Shown here one piece after another: positions 33,573 to 42,999 of a DNA stretch of 64,000 nucleotides (positions are counted from its first letter, which is position 1; each line of letters begins with the position of its first letter). Origin of the DNA: Halomicrobium katesii DSM 19301 (GTDB lineage: Archaea > Halobacteriota > Halobacteria > Halobacteriales > Haloarculaceae); assembly GCF_000379085.1 (NCBI RefSeq), contig NZ_KB905378.1:1039864-1103863 (forward strand), in the 5' to 3' direction. Under the pieces are notes generated by a model that made no database searches, was not told where the DNA came from, and saw nothing but the letters and a program-made list of their open reading frames with translations. The position numbers and the translations under genes were made by a program.

Positions 33573-35156
33573 GTGCCCCTGGAGACGCCGGCCCGACTCG
33601 TGAGCGAACTCGCCAGCCGTGGCTACAACGCCGAACGCGAGGCGGTGACGCTGCTCGCCGACGCCTCCGATCCGGACGTGGCTCTCGACCGTGCACTGGA
33701 AACGATTCCCGAGGACACGCTCGTCCTCTCGGCCGATCACGTTCGAACGGCCCTGGAGAGCGAGCACGACGCCGACGGTGGCCGATCCGGGAACGAGACG
33801 CGTCCGGCCGACACGACGAACCCGGCGGACACGGACCCCTCTGTTTCGACTGGAACTGGCCCCACCTCGTCGACCGATTCCGGCGGGTCGACTCCAGTCG
33901 AAACGGAGGGGTCTTCGACGGCTCGCTCGGTCCGCTCGTCCGATCCCGACCAGCGATCGATCGAGGTCCACAACGACATGACCGGTCAGTCGACCGGAAC
34001 GGGCGAGTACTCGGATTTCGTCTCCGTCTTCCGGGACCGCTACGAGAAGCTCTCGAAGCAACTGCGCGGGCGCGTGAACCACCGTCCCACGAACGCGCTC
34101 GAACGGATGAGCGGCGGCGAGGAAGCGGCCATCGTCGGGATGGTCTCGGACATCCGCTCGACGGCCAGCGGTCACTGGCTGATCGAACTCGAAGACACCA
34201 ACGGCACGTTCCCGTGTCTGGTGATGAAAGACCGCGCCATCGCCGACCTCGTGCAGGAACTGCTGTACGACGAGGTGATCGCCGTCGACGGGACGCTGGC
34301 CGACGACGGCGGGATTCTCTTCGTCGACTCCCTGCACTTCCCCGACATCCCACGGACGCACGACCCCTCGACGGCCGACCGGCCGGTTCAGGCGGCGCTG
34401 ATCTCGGACGTCCACGTCGGCAGCCAGGAGTTCATGGCCGACGCCTGGCACCGCTTTGCAGACTGGCTCCACACCGAAGAAGCCGCCAACGTCGAGTACC
34501 TGCTGTTGGCCGGCGACATGGTCGAGGGGGTCGGCGTCTATCCCGACCAGGACGATGAACTCGACGTGGTCGACATCTACGAGCAGTACGAGCGCTTCAG
34601 CGAGTACCTCAAGGAGATCCCCGGCGACATCGAGATCCGGATGATCCCCGGCAACCACGACGCCGTCCGCCTCGCCGAGCCCCAGCCGGCTTTCGACGAG
34701 GAGCTTCGGGACATCATGACGGCCCACGACGCCCAGGTCCACTCGAACCCCGCCCTCGTGACGATCGAGGGCGTCACGGTCCTGATGTACCACGGCGTCT
34801 CGCTGGACGAGGTCATCGCGGAGTTGCCCGACGAGAAGGCCAGCTACGACGAGCCACACAGGGCGATGTACCAGCTCCTGAAAAAGCGCCACGTCGCGCC
34901 CCAGTACGGCGGTCACACCCGACTCGCACCGGAAGACCGGGACTACCTCGTCATGGAGGAAGTGCCGGACGTGTTCCACACCGGCCACGTCCACAAGCTC
35001 GGGTGGGGGAAGTACCACAATGTGCTGGCGATCAACTCCGGGTGCTGGCAGGCCCAGACGGACTTCCAGAAGAGCGTCAACATTGATCCCGACGCCGGGT
35101 TCGCGCCGATTCTGGATCTGGATACGCTGGATATGACCGTCCGGAAGTTCTCTTGA
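33573..35156 (+). CDS. DNA polymerase D small subunit (DP1)
   Basis: A 527-aa exonuclease/regulatory subunit of the archaeal replicative PolD. After a short N-terminal helical domain and a low-complexity Ser/Thr linker (about residues 65-135) come the OB-fold (GMVSDIRSTASGHWLIELED, near 190) and the calcineurin-like nuclease with ISDVHVGSQEF (near 275), LLAGDMVEGVG (near 311), IPGNHDAVR (near 355), MYHGVSLDE (near 407) and HTGHVHKLGWG (near 470). The start is the GTG at 33573. Two ORB-like sequences lie inside the linker-coding part. Confidence 0.94.
   Translation: MPLETPARLVSELASRGYNAEREAVTLLADASDPDVALDRALETIPEDTLVLSADHVRTALESEHDADGGRSGNETRPADTTNPADTDPSVSTGTGPTSSTDSGGSTPVETEGSSTARSVRSSDPDQRSIEVHNDMTGQSTGTGEYSDFVSVFRDRYEKLSKQLRGRVNHRPTNALERMSGGEEAAIVGMVSDIRSTASGHWLIELEDTNGTFPCLVMKDRAIADLVQELLYDEVIAVDGTLADDGGILFVDSLHFPDIPRTHDPSTADRPVQAALISDVHVGSQEFMADAWHRFADWLHTEEAANVEYLLLAGDMVEGVGVYPDQDDELDVVDIYEQYERFSEYLKEIPGDIEIRMIPGNHDAVRLAEPQPAFDEELRDIMTAHDAQVHSNPALVTIEGVTVLMYHGVSLDEVIAELPDEKASYDEPHRAMYQLLKKRHVAPQYGGHTRLAPEDRDYLVMEEVPDVFHTGHVHKLGWGKYHNVLAINSGCWQAQTDFQKSVNIDPDAGFAPILDLDTLDMTVRKFS
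33833..33860 (-). other. ORB-like box inside the PolD small subunit gene
   Basis: Minus strand: AGTTCCAGTCGAAACAGAGG then GGTC. It matches the ORB core and G-run at most positions and forms an inverted pair with 33890-33916. Confidence 0.55.
33890..33916 (+). other. ORB-like box inside the PolD small subunit gene
   Basis: GACTCCAGTCGAAACGGAGG followed by GGTC. It is the plus-strand partner of the preceding box, about 30 bp away, and points outward like the ORB pair at the origin. Confidence 0.6.
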
Positions 35157-35289
35157 TGACTGTTACCTTTTACTAAATTTGCTGATAATTCGAGTCGGTA
35201 CTGTGATTGCCTCGACCGCCTCCAGTAATTTCAACTGATGATCAGATGCGGAACCTATATTTAACCATCGTTCAATCCAATCGATATCT

Positions 35290-35562
35290 ATGTTCGAACT
35301 GGCAGGGCTTCGGGAACACAACGCGGTACAGGCGACTGTCGTGCTTGTGGCGTGTATCCTCGTTGCCGCGTACTTCCTGTATCTGGTGCCCGTGATCGGG
35401 ATCGCGTTACTGTATCTCGGCATCTCGTGGTATCGAACGGGAGAACCTGCGAGAAAGAGAGCGGGCCTCATCCTCGTCACTGGTGGTGCGGTCCTGCTAG
35501 CGGTGTCTCCGGTCGTCTACGCTGGACTCACACGACAGCCGGGATTCGAGATGGTTCGGTAG
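35290..35562 (+). CDS. Small membrane protein, hypothetical
   Basis: A 90-aa protein with two or three hydrophobic segments (ATVVLVACILVAAYFLYLVP; IGIALLYLGISW; LILVTGGAVLLAVSPVVYAG) and a short basic loop between them (RTGEPARKRAG). A TATA-like TATATTTAACC lies about 30-40 nt before the ATG at 35290. No family is recognised. It is slightly AT-richer than its neighbours. Confidence 0.7.
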   Translation: MFELAGLREHNAVQATVVLVACILVAAYFLYLVPVIGIALLYLGISWYRTGEPARKRAGLILVTGGAVLLAVSPVVYAGLTRQPGFEMVR

Positions 35563-35692
35563 TTCACGTAGCCTTCTTTCCCGAGTTGAACGCGTTCGCC
35601 GTCCATCCGAAATACCGCCGCTATCCCGGACAGCGAGCGGGATCTACCGCTGTCACCGGGACTTAAGACGAACTGGGCAGACGTGCAAACGT

Positions 35693-36988
35693 ATGAGCGA
35701 CGACGACCGCGGATTCGAGACCGACGCACTGCACGTGGGACAGGAAGAACCGGAGTCGCACGCACGAGCGCGCGCACCCCCGATCTACCAGACGACCTCC
35801 TACGTCTTCGAGGACGCCGAGGACGCGGCGGCACAGTTCGGCCTCGAAAAGCCCGGTCACATCTACTCGCGGCTGATGAACCCGACCACGGGCATGTTAC
35901 AGGAACGTATCGCTGCACTCGAAGGCGGGGTCGGTGCGGTCGCGACCGCTTCGGGGATGGCGGCGCTGAACCTCGCGACGTTCCTGCTCGCCGACGCCGG
36001 TGACAACATCGTCACGGCGTCCTCGCTGTACGGCGGCACGTACACGTACTTCACTCACACCGCACCGCGCAACGGCGTCGAGGCCCGCTTCGTCGACACG
36101 CTGGACTACGAGGCCTACGAGGAGGCCATCGACGAGGACACGGCCTACGTCCACTGCGAGACCATCGGCAATCCGTCGCTGGTGACACCGGACTTCGAGC
36201 GACTGGCCGACATCGCCCACGACAACGGCGTCCCGCTGTTCGTCGACAACACCTTCGCGACGCCGTACCTCTCGAACCCGATCGAGCACGGGGCCGACAT
36301 CGTCTGGAACTCCACGACCAAGTGGATCCACGGCCACGGCACCACCGTCGGCGGCGTCCTCGTCGACGGCGGGAGCTTCCCGTGGAACGAGCACGCCGAG
36401 AAGTACCCGGAGATCGCCCAGGACAACCCCGCCTACCACGGGATCAACTTCGACGAGACGTTCGGCCCGGCGGGGCTCACCTACGCCGCCATCGCTCGCG
36501 GACTGCGCGACATGGGCAACCAGCAGTCCCCCTTCGACGCCTGGCAGACGATCCAGGGCCTCGAAACCCTGCCCGTGCGGATGGAACGCCACTGCGAGAA
36601 CGCGATGGCCGTCGCCGAGCACCTGGCCGACCACCCCGAGGTCTCGTGGGTCACCTACCCCGGACTCGACGACCACGAGACCCACGACAACGCCAGCGAG
36701 TACTTAGACGGTGGCTACGGTGGGATGATCACGTTCGGACTGGAAGACGGCTACGACGCGGCCCGGGGCACCGTCGAGTCGACAGAGATCGCCTCGCTGC
36801 TGGCAAACGTCGGCGACGCGAAGACGCTGATCATCCACCCCGCCAGCACGACTCACCAGCAACTCACCGACGAGGAGAAGCAGGCCGCCGGCGTCACGAA
36901 CGACCTCGTTCGGCTCTCCGTGGGTCTGGAGTCGGCCGACGACATCATCGCAGACCTCGATCAGGCGATCGAGCGGGCGACGCGCTAG
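35693..36988 (+). CDS. metY: O-acetylhomoserine sulfhydrylase
   Basis: A 431-aa Cys/Met-metabolism PLP enzyme that makes homocysteine from O-acetylhomoserine and sulfide. Signatures are LHVGQEEPESHARARAPPIYQTTSY (after residue 12, read in parts), SRLMNPTT (near 62), ASGMAALNLA, VDNTFATPYL (near 183), the PLP lysine in WNSTTKWIHGHGTTVGG (near 209) and HPASTTHQQL (near 382). The long form typical of sulfhydrylases is favoured over cystathionine gamma-synthase (about 380 aa). CTTAAG about 27 nt before the start codon is TATA-like. Its stop overlaps the next gene's stop as CTAG. Confidence 0.92.
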   Translation: MSDDDRGFETDALHVGQEEPESHARARAPPIYQTTSYVFEDAEDAAAQFGLEKPGHIYSRLMNPTTGMLQERIAALEGGVGAVATASGMAALNLATFLLADAGDNIVTASSLYGGTYTYFTHTAPRNGVEARFVDTLDYEAYEEAIDEDTAYVHCETIGNPSLVTPDFERLADIAHDNGVPLFVDNTFATPYLSNPIEHGADIVWNSTTKWIHGHGTTVGGVLVDGGSFPWNEHAEKYPEIAQDNPAYHGINFDETFGPAGLTYAAIARGLRDMGNQQSPFDAWQTIQGLETLPVRMERHCENAMAVAEHLADHPEVSWVTYPGLDDHETHDNASEYLDGGYGGMITFGLEDGYDAARGTVESTEIASLLANVGDAKTLIIHPASTTHQQLTDEEKQAAGVTNDLVRLSVGLESADDIIADLDQAIERATR

Positions 36989-37461
36989 AGGCCACTCAGC
37001 ACGCCCGCCGCGCCGGCCACCAGCGGCACCAACACGAGCAGATACGCCGCCGCCGAGACGGCCCAGTCACGGGTGATCGTCCGCACCCGCTGGCGGGCCA
37101 AGCCCGGGCGCGGGAGGACGACGACGGCGAAGAACACGACCATTAGGACGAGCAGGACGACCGCGGTCAGCAGGTACGTCACCACGCCGTCGCCGAGGAC
37201 GTTCCCGACGAGCAACAGTAGCGTCACGTATAGCGGCCCGGTGAGCCAGCCCGCGACGTGGTGGACGACGGCGGCGAGGCGCTTCGGCGCGGTGTCGGGG
37301 TCCTGCTCGGTCAGGACGCCCGACGCGACGAACGGCGGCGTCTCACCCTCTGGCAGGCGAGCCATCACCACGTCCATCGCTCTGGTCGCGAGCATCCCGG
37401 CGACGACGCCGAAGGTGATCAGTAGCGCCACTCCCGGTGAGACCGACGAGAGAATCGTCAT
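36985..37461 (-). CDS. Membrane protein, hypothetical
   Basis: A 158-aa protein with about four TM helices (residues 8-28, 68-90, 96-116 and 137-157) and a soluble loop after TM1 containing MARLPEGETPPFVASGVLTEQ. It is probably one of the haloarchaeal DUF families of unknown role. The ATG at 37461 is preferred because it directly precedes TM1 (SVSPGVALLITFGVVAG). Confidence 0.72.
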   Translation of the reverse strand: MTILSSVSPGVALLITFGVVAGMLATRAMDVVMARLPEGETPPFVASGVLTEQDPDTAPKRLAAVVHHVAGWLTGPLYVTLLLLVGNVLGDGVVTYLLTAVVLLVLMVVFFAVVVLPRPGLARQRVRTITRDWAVSAAAYLLVLVPLVAGAAGVLSGL

Positions 37462-37506
37462 ACCAGTGGATGGGGTCGCCACCGACTTTGAAGCGATACC
37501 AAACGA

Positions 37507-38139
37507 CTACAGCACGCTCTCGCCTTCCAGCAGGTCGGACAGCTCGGCCATCGTCTCGACGATGGTGTCACACGAGGGGGCGACCGCGGGCTTCGGGTCG
37601 AAGCCGACGGCCAGTCCCGCCACTTCCAGCATCGGGAGGTCGTTTGCTCCGTCGCCGACGGCGATCGTGTCGTCGCGGTCCTCGCCGACGACCGTCGTCA
37701 CGATGTCTAAGGCGTCGTCCTTGGTGCCCTCGATGAGCGGCCCCTCGACTGCGCCGGTGAGTTTCCCGTCGGCGACGGGCAGGCGGTTGGCGACGATCGC
37801 GTCGACCTCTACCCCCTCGGCTTCGAGTGCAGCCTCGACGCCGCGTTCGAAGCCGCCGGTGAGGATACAGACGTAGACGCCCGCTTCGCGCAGGGCCTCG
37901 ATCACGTCGGCCGCGCCGGGGCGAAGCTCGACCCGCTCGAACGCCGCCTGTGCCGTCTCGTCGTCCATTCCCTCCAACAGGGCACACCGCTGGTAGAGGC
38001 TCTCCGCGTACTCGATCTCGTCGTTCATCGCCCGCTCGGTGATCTCGGCCATGTCCTCGGCCGTGTCGTTCTGATTGCCCAGCAGGACGGTCATCTCCGA
38101 GTCGGAGAGCGTCCCGTCGAAGTCGAAGGCGACTAGCAT
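37507..38139 (-). CDS. serB: Phosphoserine phosphatase
   Basis: A 210-aa HAD phosphatase for the last step of serine synthesis. Motif I is VAFDFDGTLSDSE (residues 3-15), motif II CILTGGFERGVEAAL (near 93), motif III and IV IEGTKDDALD and AVGDGANDLPML (near 166). Length and the substrate loop (ERAMNDEIEYAESLYQR) fit SerB. A phosphatase on a related substrate is possible. It is the last gene of a minus-strand group with the helicase upstream. Confidence 0.9.
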   Translation of the reverse strand: MLVAFDFDGTLSDSEMTVLLGNQNDTAEDMAEITERAMNDEIEYAESLYQRCALLEGMDDETAQAAFERVELRPGAADVIEALREAGVYVCILTGGFERGVEAALEAEGVEVDAIVANRLPVADGKLTGAVEGPLIEGTKDDALDIVTTVVGEDRDDTIAVGDGANDLPMLEVAGLAVGFDPKPAVAPSCDTIVETMAELSDLLEGESVL

Positions 38140-38223
38140 TGGCAGACGGTTTCTCGCGGAGGGTTTCAAAGGGTCCGGTTTCGAGTGGAGCGGTCGCGGA
38201 TCGACGGGTTCGGTCGCGACGGG

Positions 38224-40464
38224 CTACGGCGTCGGCGGTGGCCCGTCGTAGCCGTCCACGTCCTGGTAGAAGTTCAGCATCGCGAACTTGAGCTTCTCGG
38301 GATCGATATCGATCATCTCCGCGCGCTCCTCCGGCGGGAAGGTTCCCCGCACCGCGTAGTCGTGCATCTCCATCTCGGCGGCCTCGGTGTAGCGCCGATC
38401 CAGCAGGATGCGGACGCCGAAGTCCTCGGGCGAGCGGACCACGCGGCCAAGCGCTTGCCTGGTCTTGCGGATCGTCGGGATCTCGACGGCGTAGTGCCAG
38501 CCCGCCTCTTCGTCGTCGCCGAAACTCATCGCGTAGGCGTTCTGGACGGCGTCCATCCGGTCGTCGAGGTGGGGGTAGGGGACGCCGACCACGACGACGG
38601 TCCGGGCGTCGTCGCCGTCGTAGCTCACGCCCTCGCCGAGTGTGCCCCACAGCGACGTACACAGGAGCGCGTCGTCCCGATCGACGAACGAGTCTCTGAG
38701 GTCGCGGGCCTGCGTTCCGGGCTCGTCGAGGTACTGCTTCCCGTCTACGTCGACTCGCTCGTGGTATCGTTCGGCCTCGGCGTAGCTCGGGAAGAAGGCG
38801 AGCGTGTTCCCGGGCGTCATCTGGGCGGCGTCTTCCAGCACGCCAGCGACGGCGTCCTGGGTCGACGGATCGTCGCGTTCGCTGGAAAACAGCGCGGGGC
38901 CGTCGACGGCGTAGGTCCGTCGGCGTTCCTCGGGGAACTGCTCGCCGTAGGCCATTGCCTCGGCGTCGGCCAGTCCGAGCACGTCCTGGGTCACGTCGAA
39001 GGGTCGCAACGTCGCGCTCATCAGCACCGACGCGTGCAAATCCGAGAAGAGGTCCCCGGTCACGTTCGAGGGGATGCAGGTGTACAGCTCCGCCCGACCG
39101 TAGATGTCGCCACTCTCTTCCCGGCGTCGGACACTCACCACGGGGTACTGCCCGAGATCGTCGCTCTCTTCGAGCCACACCGAGAGGAACTGGGCCGCCT
39201 GCAGGGTCTGACACTCCTTGCGCGTATCGAGGTCGCCCTGCTTGAACGCCTCCTCGTACTGCTGGTCCAGCTCTCGGCCCAGTTCCAGCGCCTGCTCTAA
39301 CTCCTCGTGGAAGCCTGGGCCGCTGTACTCCTGGAGGAAAGCGAGTGTCAGCTCGTCTCGGCGGTCGTCGTTGGCGATCGAGAGGTCGTACCAGTGGTCC
39401 TCGACCTGCTCGCGCTCGCCGAAGCCGAACGCCTCGTCGTAGGTCGTCCGCAGGGCCCGCAGGAAGGTCGCGAGCACGTTGTGAGCGGCCTCGCTTCTCG
39501 CGCTTTCGCCGCCCGACGCTCCCTCCTCGCTCTCGGCCAGTTCGTCGATGGCGCTCTCGACGGTCGTCTCGGTGAGGGTCCGGCGAGCGTGGTCGCGGGC
39601 GGCGTTCTCGACGTTGTGGGCCTCGTCGAAGACGGCGACCACGTCCTCCGGGTCCCGGCCGAGCCACCGAAAGAACTGTTCGCGGATCATCGGATCGAGC
39701 AGGTGGTGGTAGTTACAGACGACCAGATCGACGCCTTCGATGCCCTCCTTGAGCAGTTCGTAGCCACAGAGCCCGCGGTCGTGGGCGTACTCGTACACGT
39801 CGTCGGGCGTGCGAACGTCTTCGTACAGCCAGGCGTAGAACTCGGTCGTGTCCACGGTGAGGTTCCGGTAGTAGTGATCGCAGATCGTCGCGTCCGTCTG
39901 TAGCTCTTCGAGGTCTTCTTCGACCGCCTGGAGTTCGTCCATGACGGCGTTGCGGGCCTCTAGCGCGTTCTCCTGGTTCCCGCCGTCGCTGGGGCCTTCG
40001 GTGGCCTGGTCGAGCAGCTCGCTCTCCTGGCGTTCCAGCTCGGCCCGTTCGCGCTCCTTGTCGACCAGGTCTCGGGTGGTATCGCGGAGCGCCTGACACT
40101 CCTCGTAGTCGACGTCGATGTGACACATCGACCCCTTGCCACGGAAGACGACCGCGCGGATCGACTCCTGGGCGGTGATCGCGCGGGCGTCCGCGACGAA
40201 CTGACGCATCTGCTGGTGGACGTTGGTCGTGATGACGACAGTCTTGTCTGCCTGCCGAGCGTACTCCAGTGCCGGCACCAGCGAGGCCAGCGTCTTGCCG
40301 GTCCCGCAGGCCCCCTCGAAGAGCACGTCACGACCGTCGGTCAGCGCGTCGTAGATGCCGCCCATCGCCTCGCGCTGGTGGTCGTAGGGCTCCTCGTAGG
40401 GGAAGAAACGCAGATAGTCGTCGTCGGTCGTCGCCACGTCACTCTCTTGGCCGCTATCGGGCAA
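38224..40464 (-). CDS. XPD/DinG-type ATP-dependent DNA helicase
   Basis: A 746-aa superfamily 2 helicase. It shows Walker A LFEGACGTGKTLASLVPAL (near residue 48), four cysteines spaced as in the XPD iron-sulfur domain (SMCHID, YEECQ, TICDHYY, GLCGYE, between about 110 and 230), DEAH box VVAVFDEAHNVENAAR (near 285) and C-terminal motifs LAFFPSYAEAERY, LLCTSLWGTLGEGVSYDG and QALGRVVRSPEDFGV. A charged coiled coil with many Glu (about 130-200) interrupts the FeS region. It is expected to unwind DNA 5' to 3' in repair. Confidence 0.93.
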   Translation of the reverse strand: MPDSGQESDVATTDDDYLRFFPYEEPYDHQREAMGGIYDALTDGRDVLFEGACGTGKTLASLVPALEYARQADKTVVITTNVHQQMRQFVADARAITAQESIRAVVFRGKGSMCHIDVDYEECQALRDTTRDLVDKERERAELERQESELLDQATEGPSDGGNQENALEARNAVMDELQAVEEDLEELQTDATICDHYYRNLTVDTTEFYAWLYEDVRTPDDVYEYAHDRGLCGYELLKEGIEGVDLVVCNYHHLLDPMIREQFFRWLGRDPEDVVAVFDEAHNVENAARDHARRTLTETTVESAIDELAESEEGASGGESARSEAAHNVLATFLRALRTTYDEAFGFGEREQVEDHWYDLSIANDDRRDELTLAFLQEYSGPGFHEELEQALELGRELDQQYEEAFKQGDLDTRKECQTLQAAQFLSVWLEESDDLGQYPVVSVRRREESGDIYGRAELYTCIPSNVTGDLFSDLHASVLMSATLRPFDVTQDVLGLADAEAMAYGEQFPEERRRTYAVDGPALFSSERDDPSTQDAVAGVLEDAAQMTPGNTLAFFPSYAEAERYHERVDVDGKQYLDEPGTQARDLRDSFVDRDDALLCTSLWGTLGEGVSYDGDDARTVVVVGVPYPHLDDRMDAVQNAYAMSFGDDEEAGWHYAVEIPTIRKTRQALGRVVRSPEDFGVRILLDRRYTEAAEMEMHDYAVRGTFPPEERAEMIDIDPEKLKFAMLNFYQDVDGYDGPPPTP

Positions 40465-40497
40465 AAGGGTTCGGCTCGGAACGAATGCGGTCGCGTC

Positions 40498-41469
40498 TCA
40501 GCGTTCGGGCTCGACGTAGACTTTCCCGATGTCGGGTTCAGCTGCCCGGAGCTCCTCCTCGATGGCCGTGATCTGCGCGTCCATCTCGTCTGTCTCCAGT
40601 CCGTCCTCGAACTGCACGTCTGCGGTCACCAGCACGTTCCGTGGCCCGAAGTACACCGTCCGGAAGTCGACGAGCGAGTCGACGCCCGAATGTGCGGTGA
40701 CGATCCCGCGCAGTTCCTTCTCGACGTCGGGCTGGAGGCTCTCGCCGAGGATGAGCCGCTTGTTCTCCCAGGCCAGCGCCAGCGCGAACCCCATCAGCAT
40801 GAGCCCGATCAGCAGTGCGGAGAGCTGGTCGAAGACGGCGTTGCCGGTGAGCTGTTCGAGCGTGATGCCGGTCAGCGCGATCACGATCCCCAGCAGCGCG
40901 ATGGTGTCCTCGGTCAGGGCCGTCAGCGTGGTCACGTCGCTGGTCTTGCGGAACGCCTCCCGGTAGCTGGTCCAGTCGTGGTCGTCCATCTGGCGCTTCA
41001 TCTCGGCGCGGGCCTTGTACAGCGCCCACGTCTCGAAGACGAAGGCTCCGATCAGGACGGTGTAGTTGACCCAGACTGGATCCAGCCACCCTGGCGGCGT
41101 GTAGCTCAGAAAGAGGAAATCGACCGTTTCTCCCGCGTGCTGTCCGCCGCCGTGGCCGCCGCCGGTGAGCTGACTGTAACCGTGTTTGGCGCTCTCCCAG
41201 CCGGCGATCCCGAAGAGGAACACCGAGACGAGGAAGCTGTAGAAGAACTGTGACTTGCCGTAGCCGAAGGGGTGTTGCTGGTCGGCGCTCCGTCCGCTGA
41301 AGCGAATGCCGATCAACAGGAACACCTGGTTCCCGGTATCGGAGATGCTGTGGTACGTTTCCGACAGCATCGCCGCGCTCCCGGTCAGGAGAAAGCCACC
41401 GAACTTCAGGATCGCGATCGCACCGTTCGCGATCAACGCCGCGAGGACGACCGACTTGCTTCCAGCCAT
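40498..41469 (-). CDS. Cation diffusion facilitator transporter
   Basis: A 323-aa CDF/Slc30-like exporter of divalent metals such as zinc or manganese. Six TM helices, the first metal-site motif SETYHSISDTGNQVFLLIG in TM2 (near 36), PFGYGKSQFFYSF (near 67), a Gly/His-rich loop (GGGHGGGQHAG near 105), the second site LTALTEDTIALLG in TM5 (near 185) and a soluble C-terminal domain (VDFRTVYFGPRNVLVTADV). The longer TM3-TM4 loop is like the ZnT9-type branch. Confidence 0.9.
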   Translation of the reverse strand: MAGSKSVVLAALIANGAIAILKFGGFLLTGSAAMLSETYHSISDTGNQVFLLIGIRFSGRSADQQHPFGYGKSQFFYSFLVSVFLFGIAGWESAKHGYSQLTGGGHGGGQHAGETVDFLFLSYTPPGWLDPVWVNYTVLIGAFVFETWALYKARAEMKRQMDDHDWTSYREAFRKTSDVTTLTALTEDTIALLGIVIALTGITLEQLTGNAVFDQLSALLIGLMLMGFALALAWENKRLILGESLQPDVEKELRGIVTAHSGVDSLVDFRTVYFGPRNVLVTADVQFEDGLETDEMDAQITAIEEELRAAEPDIGKVYVEPER

Positions 41470-41522
41470 TGTCTACGCGCTCTGGCGGCCCCAACTAAGT
41501 GTTTCTGGAACGGAACAGCGAT

Positions 41523-42026
41523 ATGCTCGCGATCATCTCGGACACGCACGGTACCGACGACCACCGACTCACCGGTCGGACGCTCGACGCCGTCCGCGAG
41601 GCCGAGGTCGTCGTTCACGCCGGTGACTTCACGACCGAACAGGTCTACGAGGCCATCGCGGCCGAGGCCGAGACACTGGTGGCCGTCCAGGGCAACAACG
41701 AGACGGCCCCACTGCGCGAACGACTGCCAAGCGTTGCGACCGTCGAGTGGCACGACCGGCGGTTCGTCGTCGTCCACGGACACGAGCACAGCGAGACGGC
41801 GCTGTCACTGCTGGCTCGTCAAGAGGCTGCAGACGTGGTGATCGCCGGCCACTCACACCGGCCGGAACTGTCGACCTCGCTCGGCCCGTTGCTGATCAAC
41901 CCGGGGAGCTACGCCGATCCACGGCGGTATCGCCCTGCACACGCAGAAGTGGTGGACACTGGAAGCGAGTTGCGAGTAACGCTGTACGAGCCCGACGGAA
42001 CGACGATAACGGAGGTGTGCCAGTGA
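41523..42026 (+). CDS. MJ0936/YfcE-type metallophosphoesterase
   Basis: A 167-aa single-domain calcineurin-like phosphodiesterase. Metal ligands: ISDTHG (residues 5-10), VHAGDFT (near 37), VQGNNE (near 60), VHGHEH (near 89), AGHSHRPEL (near 111). The substrate in vivo is unknown; relatives hydrolyse cyclic nucleotides or model diesters. The start at the ATG at 41523 is immediately before the first strand. It is divergent from the CDF gene. Confidence 0.9.
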   Translation: MLAIISDTHGTDDHRLTGRTLDAVREAEVVVHAGDFTTEQVYEAIAAEAETLVAVQGNNETAPLRERLPSVATVEWHDRRFVVVHGHEHSETALSLLARQEAADVVIAGHSHRPELSTSLGPLLINPGSYADPRRYRPAHAEVVDTGSELRVTLYEPDGTTITEVCQ

Positions 42027-42185
42027 ATCTGGACTCACCAGCGTCGACGGATCGTGTGTCAGTCTGGTCACGGCCCGTACTGCGGTGGGCCAACGCAGTC
42101 AGGAGTACACACCTGAGGTAAAAAGAGGCGACGGTAAGACAAAGAGCCGTTTGACAGACCTCCGAAGGTGGGTCAAGCGATAGTT

Positions 42186-42860
42186 TCACCGACCGAAGTG
42201 CCAGACTGCGAACATCGCGAGGAGGACGACACAGCCGCCCGCGAAAAACGCTGCACCCGGTGGAACGGCGTTTACAGCCGCCTGTGCACCACTCTGTGCG
42301 ACGGTGCCGCCGTCGGCCGCGACCTGTCCCGCGCTCTCTGTCACGCTCCCGGTAGAACCGGACGGCAGATAGCTGCTCCCCGGCTGTCCCGTGCCGGCAC
42401 TCCCCTCCTGGACGCCGCTTCCCAGCAGCGATCGACCCAGCAGTTCTTGGACGAACAGGCTGAGGACCCCCACGACGGCGACCCCGCCGAGCAGACTGGT
42501 CACCGCGCTGCGCAGCCCCGAGGTCTCCTGTTCGTCGCCCGCACAGATGACCAGCGGCTGGTCTGCAGGTGCGTACACGTCCATCTCTCGTCCCTTCTCG
42601 GAGTAGGCCGTGTCGGCGACTTCTACCGCACCGGCCGTTTCCAGCTTCTCCAGGTGGTACTGGGCGTTCTGGAGGGAGGTGTCGACGCGGTCGGCGAGCT
42701 CGCCAGGCGGGGCCGGCTCCTCGTGTATCTCCGCGAGCAACTTCCGGGCGGTCGCCGCCGACAACGCCGAGAGCACGTCGTCGGCGTCATCACTGTCGAC
42801 CGAGATCACCCGAGGGTCCGCGTCGGTGACTGCGGGATCTTTCGAGGGGAGCAGTGACAT
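42186..42860 (-). CDS. Membrane-anchored winged-helix regulator
   Basis: A 224-aa protein. Residues 25-95 form an ArsR-like winged helix (VLSALSAATARKLLAEIHEEPAPPG, ELADRVDTSLQNAQYHLEKLETAGAV) with a wing to DVYAPAD. Two TM segments follow (about 115-137 and 197-220), separated by a Gly/Ser-rich loop. This pattern is common in haloarchaea for membrane-linked transcription regulators. The start at the ATG at 42860 precedes the acidic N-terminus. The ligand is unknown. Confidence 0.85.
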   Translation of the reverse strand: MSLLPSKDPAVTDADPRVISVDSDDADDVLSALSAATARKLLAEIHEEPAPPGELADRVDTSLQNAQYHLEKLETAGAVEVADTAYSEKGREMDVYAPADQPLVICAGDEQETSGLRSAVTSLLGGVAVVGVLSLFVQELLGRSLLGSGVQEGSAGTGQPGSSYLPSGSTGSVTESAGQVAADGGTVAQSGAQAAVNAVPPGAAFFAGGCVVLLAMFAVWHFGR

Positions 42861-42999
42861 GCACTCTGGGTACGTACTACGAGCGTATGAGTCTTTACCA
42901 TACATCAAAGAGCTATTTTACAGACGCGAAAACCGGTCGAGCGGCCCGATTTCCGGACGTGCCGAAACGACTTTGTTCGGCCGGCTACAACGGCCGGCC

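Noticed and set aside
37568-39667. A 699-codon minus-strand open frame across the helicase and serB
   Set aside because: Composition is mostly Arg/Gly/Pro and it runs through two well-supported genes in a different frame. It is a shadow.
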